34,774 nucleotides of DNA from positions 1 through 34,774 of the forward strand of contig CAZAFW010000018.1 in the NCBI GenBank assembly GCA_964484935.1, written 5' to 3'. This document shows positions 33,527 through 34,774 of this stretch, one piece after another (within the stretch, counting starts at the first letter, position 1; every line of letters begins with the position of its first letter). The notes below the pieces were generated by a model. It did no database searches. It saw only the letters and a list, made by a program, of their open reading frames with translations, and was not told where the DNA came from. This DNA is from BM714 sp964484935 (GTDB lineage Bacteria; Bacillota; Clostridia; Peptostreptococcales; BM714). The translations under genes were made by a program, and so were the position numbers.

Positions 33527-34651
33527 ATGGGCATAAACAGCATAGGCTTTCCAAGAATGCACAAGGATTCAGGGGAAAAGCGGGATTTCCTGCCGGAATT
33601 TTTCAAATTGTTCACAGCTCATGGAAAAAGCAAAATATTTCTCGAAGAAGGCTACGGCTCGGCAATGGGTTATTCGAATGACGACTACCTTGCGGTCAAT
33701 CCGAAAATTTCTTTCGTTAGCCATGAGGAATCCTACAAGAGCGACTTGGTGATTGTGCTGAGGGCGCCCGAAATGTATGAAATAGACTGGATGAAGAAGG
33801 GTGCGATTCTTTTGTCCATGCTCCATTTCGACACGAGAGAGTTCAGGAACGGATACCTGAAAGATAAAGGAATCTACTGCTACTCTATGGATTCCATCAA
33901 GAACGACGAAGGCGTAAGAATGGTTGTAAACTATTACGGAACGGCATATTCCGGAGCAAGCATTGCCTTCGATGCGCTCAAGAAAAACAGGCTCGATTTC
34001 TACGCACTCAACAGGAACCCCATCACAGTAAGCATAATGGGGTTCGGAGCCATAGGGCTAAACGCCGCAAAAGCTTTCAAGAACCTCAGCAACCGCGAGT
34101 TTTTGGGTAAAGAGGAAAAACTGCCCGGACTCATAATAAAGATGCTTACCAGAAGCATAACCGGGGACGAAAAGCAGCTTGCACAATTGCTTCCTGACAC
34201 CGACATTCTGGTGGATGCCACATGGAGGAGCGATCCTTCCAAAGCCATTGTATCAAACAGCCTCGTAGGCCTTCTGCCGGAACATGCAGTCATACTCGAT
34301 CTGACTGCAGATCCATACGATACAAAAATCAAACCAATGCAGATAAAGGGAATAGAAGGAATTCCCACAGGTTCGCTGGCCCATTGCGTAATAGAGCCTG
34401 GGGATCTAGATTACGGTAAAGTGCCCGAAGGAGTAGTAAAGGACAACAAGAGGACCGTTGTTAGCTGCAACGCGTGGCCTGGAGTCTATCCGGTCGAGGC
34501 CATGGCAGTCTATGGAAAGCAGCTGAGGCCCTTTGTCAAGCTTATAATTCAAAAGGGTACAGACCTTGAAGCCTCAGAGGATGTGCCGCTTTGCGAGAGG
34601 GCTCTCAAGAAAGCCTCTCTTGAGTATTTTGACGAATTCGGAATGGAATAG
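33527..34651 (+). CDS. AlaDH/PNT-family dehydrogenase
   Basis: The 374-residue protein has the two-domain fold of alanine dehydrogenase, transhydrogenase and the related carboxyethyl-ornithine synthase and saccharopine dehydrogenase. The N-terminal domain starts SIGFPRMHKDSGEKRDFLP, like the family's PKE...EkRv motif. The NAD(P)-binding Rossmann motif is IMGFGAIGLNAAKAF. The product is probably an amino acid or opine-type dehydrogenase, but the substrate cannot be set from sequence alone. It differs enough from classic Ald that I give no symbol. The ATG at 33527 follows GGGAGG by 7 bases; an ORF start at 33455 runs through the palindrome and is unlikely. A strong terminator follows. Confidence 0.8.
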   Translation: MGINSIGFPRMHKDSGEKRDFLPEFFKLFTAHGKSKIFLEEGYGSAMGYSNDDYLAVNPKISFVSHEESYKSDLVIVLRAPEMYEIDWMKKGAILLSMLHFDTREFRNGYLKDKGIYCYSMDSIKNDEGVRMVVNYYGTAYSGASIAFDALKKNRLDFYALNRNPITVSIMGFGAIGLNAAKAFKNLSNREFLGKEEKLPGLIIKMLTRSITGDEKQLAQLLPDTDILVDATWRSDPSKAIVSNSLVGLLPEHAVILDLTADPYDTKIKPMQIKGIEGIPTGSLAHCVIEPGDLDYGKVPEGVVKDNKRTVVSCNAWPGVYPVEAMAVYGKQLRPFVKLIIQKGTDLEASEDVPLCERALKKASLEYFDEFGME

Positions 34652-34667
34652 AAATTAAACAGTCTGA

Positions 34668-34691
34668 AAGCGCCTCCCGAGGCGCTTTTTT
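34668..34691 (+). terminator. Terminator after the AlaDH-like gene
   Basis: AAGCGCCT (34668-34675) pairs with AGGCGCTT (34680-34687) around CCCG, followed by a run of T (34686-34691). A standard rho-independent terminator. Confidence 0.9.
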
Positions 34692-34760
34692 AGTGGATTG
34701 AAGATTCACGGAACCGATGGTATCATATAAATGGGCATATGACAAATACTGGAGGGTTTT

Positions 34761-34774
34761 ATGGAAAAGAAAAT
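34761..34774 (+). CDS. Start of an unidentified gene, cut by the window end
   Basis: TGGAGGG lies 4-10 bases before an ATG at 34761, and the first codons read MEKK before the window ends. The AT-rich CATATAAAT about 30 bases upstream may be its -10 region. Nothing can be said about the product. Confidence 0.5.

Overview
The window looks like chromosomal DNA of an anaerobic Gram-positive bacterium of the class Clostridia. Evidence: the pcrA-ligA-gatC-gatA-gatB gene order, strong AGGAGG-type ribosome binding sites, TTG and GTG starts, heavy use of ATA (Ile) and AGG/AGA (Arg) codons, a flavodiiron protein, rubrerythrin-like ferritins, an amidase built from copper-amine-oxidase-like, AMIN and Amidase_3 domains, and a sigma-54-type regulator. 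An amino-acid- or peptide-fermenting genus would fit the opp operon and the AlaDH-like gene, but the genus is inference.

Layout. 1-501 is the 3' end of a dihydrolipoamide dehydrogenase gene whose stop codon lies inside a tandem 7-bp repeat. 494-1400 is non-coding and full of different repeats that share a 7-bp period. 1401-7882 is a set of short, mostly stress-related genes on both strands: flavodiiron protein, two ferritin-like proteins, RNase H, M15 peptidase, a GGDEF cyclase, an HD hydrolase, a zinc-ribbon protein, a thioredoxin-like protein and a small membrane protein. 7996-15397 is the pcrA-ligA-gatCAB block for DNA repair, replication and Gln-tRNA(Gln) formation. 15548-21427 is a peptide ABC transporter operon in the order B-C-D-F-A. 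21630-26943 holds a cell-wall amidase, a DUF401 membrane protein and rph-rdgB-yfcE. 27136-33468 is a MacA/MacB-type export system followed by a histidine kinase and an NtrC-family regulator. 33527-34651 is an AlaDH/PNT-family dehydrogenase, and a new gene begins at 34761.

Two points stand out. First, the peptide-binding lipoprotein at 19808-21427 appears to be a natural circular permutation of OppA: after its signal peptide it starts with what is normally the C-terminal half, then runs through a short linker into the normal N-terminal half, and ends at the hinge strand where canonical OppA continues. Second, the export operon has a near-consensus sigma-54 promoter (27084-27100) preceded by two related 16-bp palindromic sites 33 bp apart, and its last gene encodes a sigma-54 activator. 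This suggests a self-contained, inducible, sigma-54-controlled efflux module. A 37-bp palindrome upstream of the module and a near-identical copy downstream bracket it.
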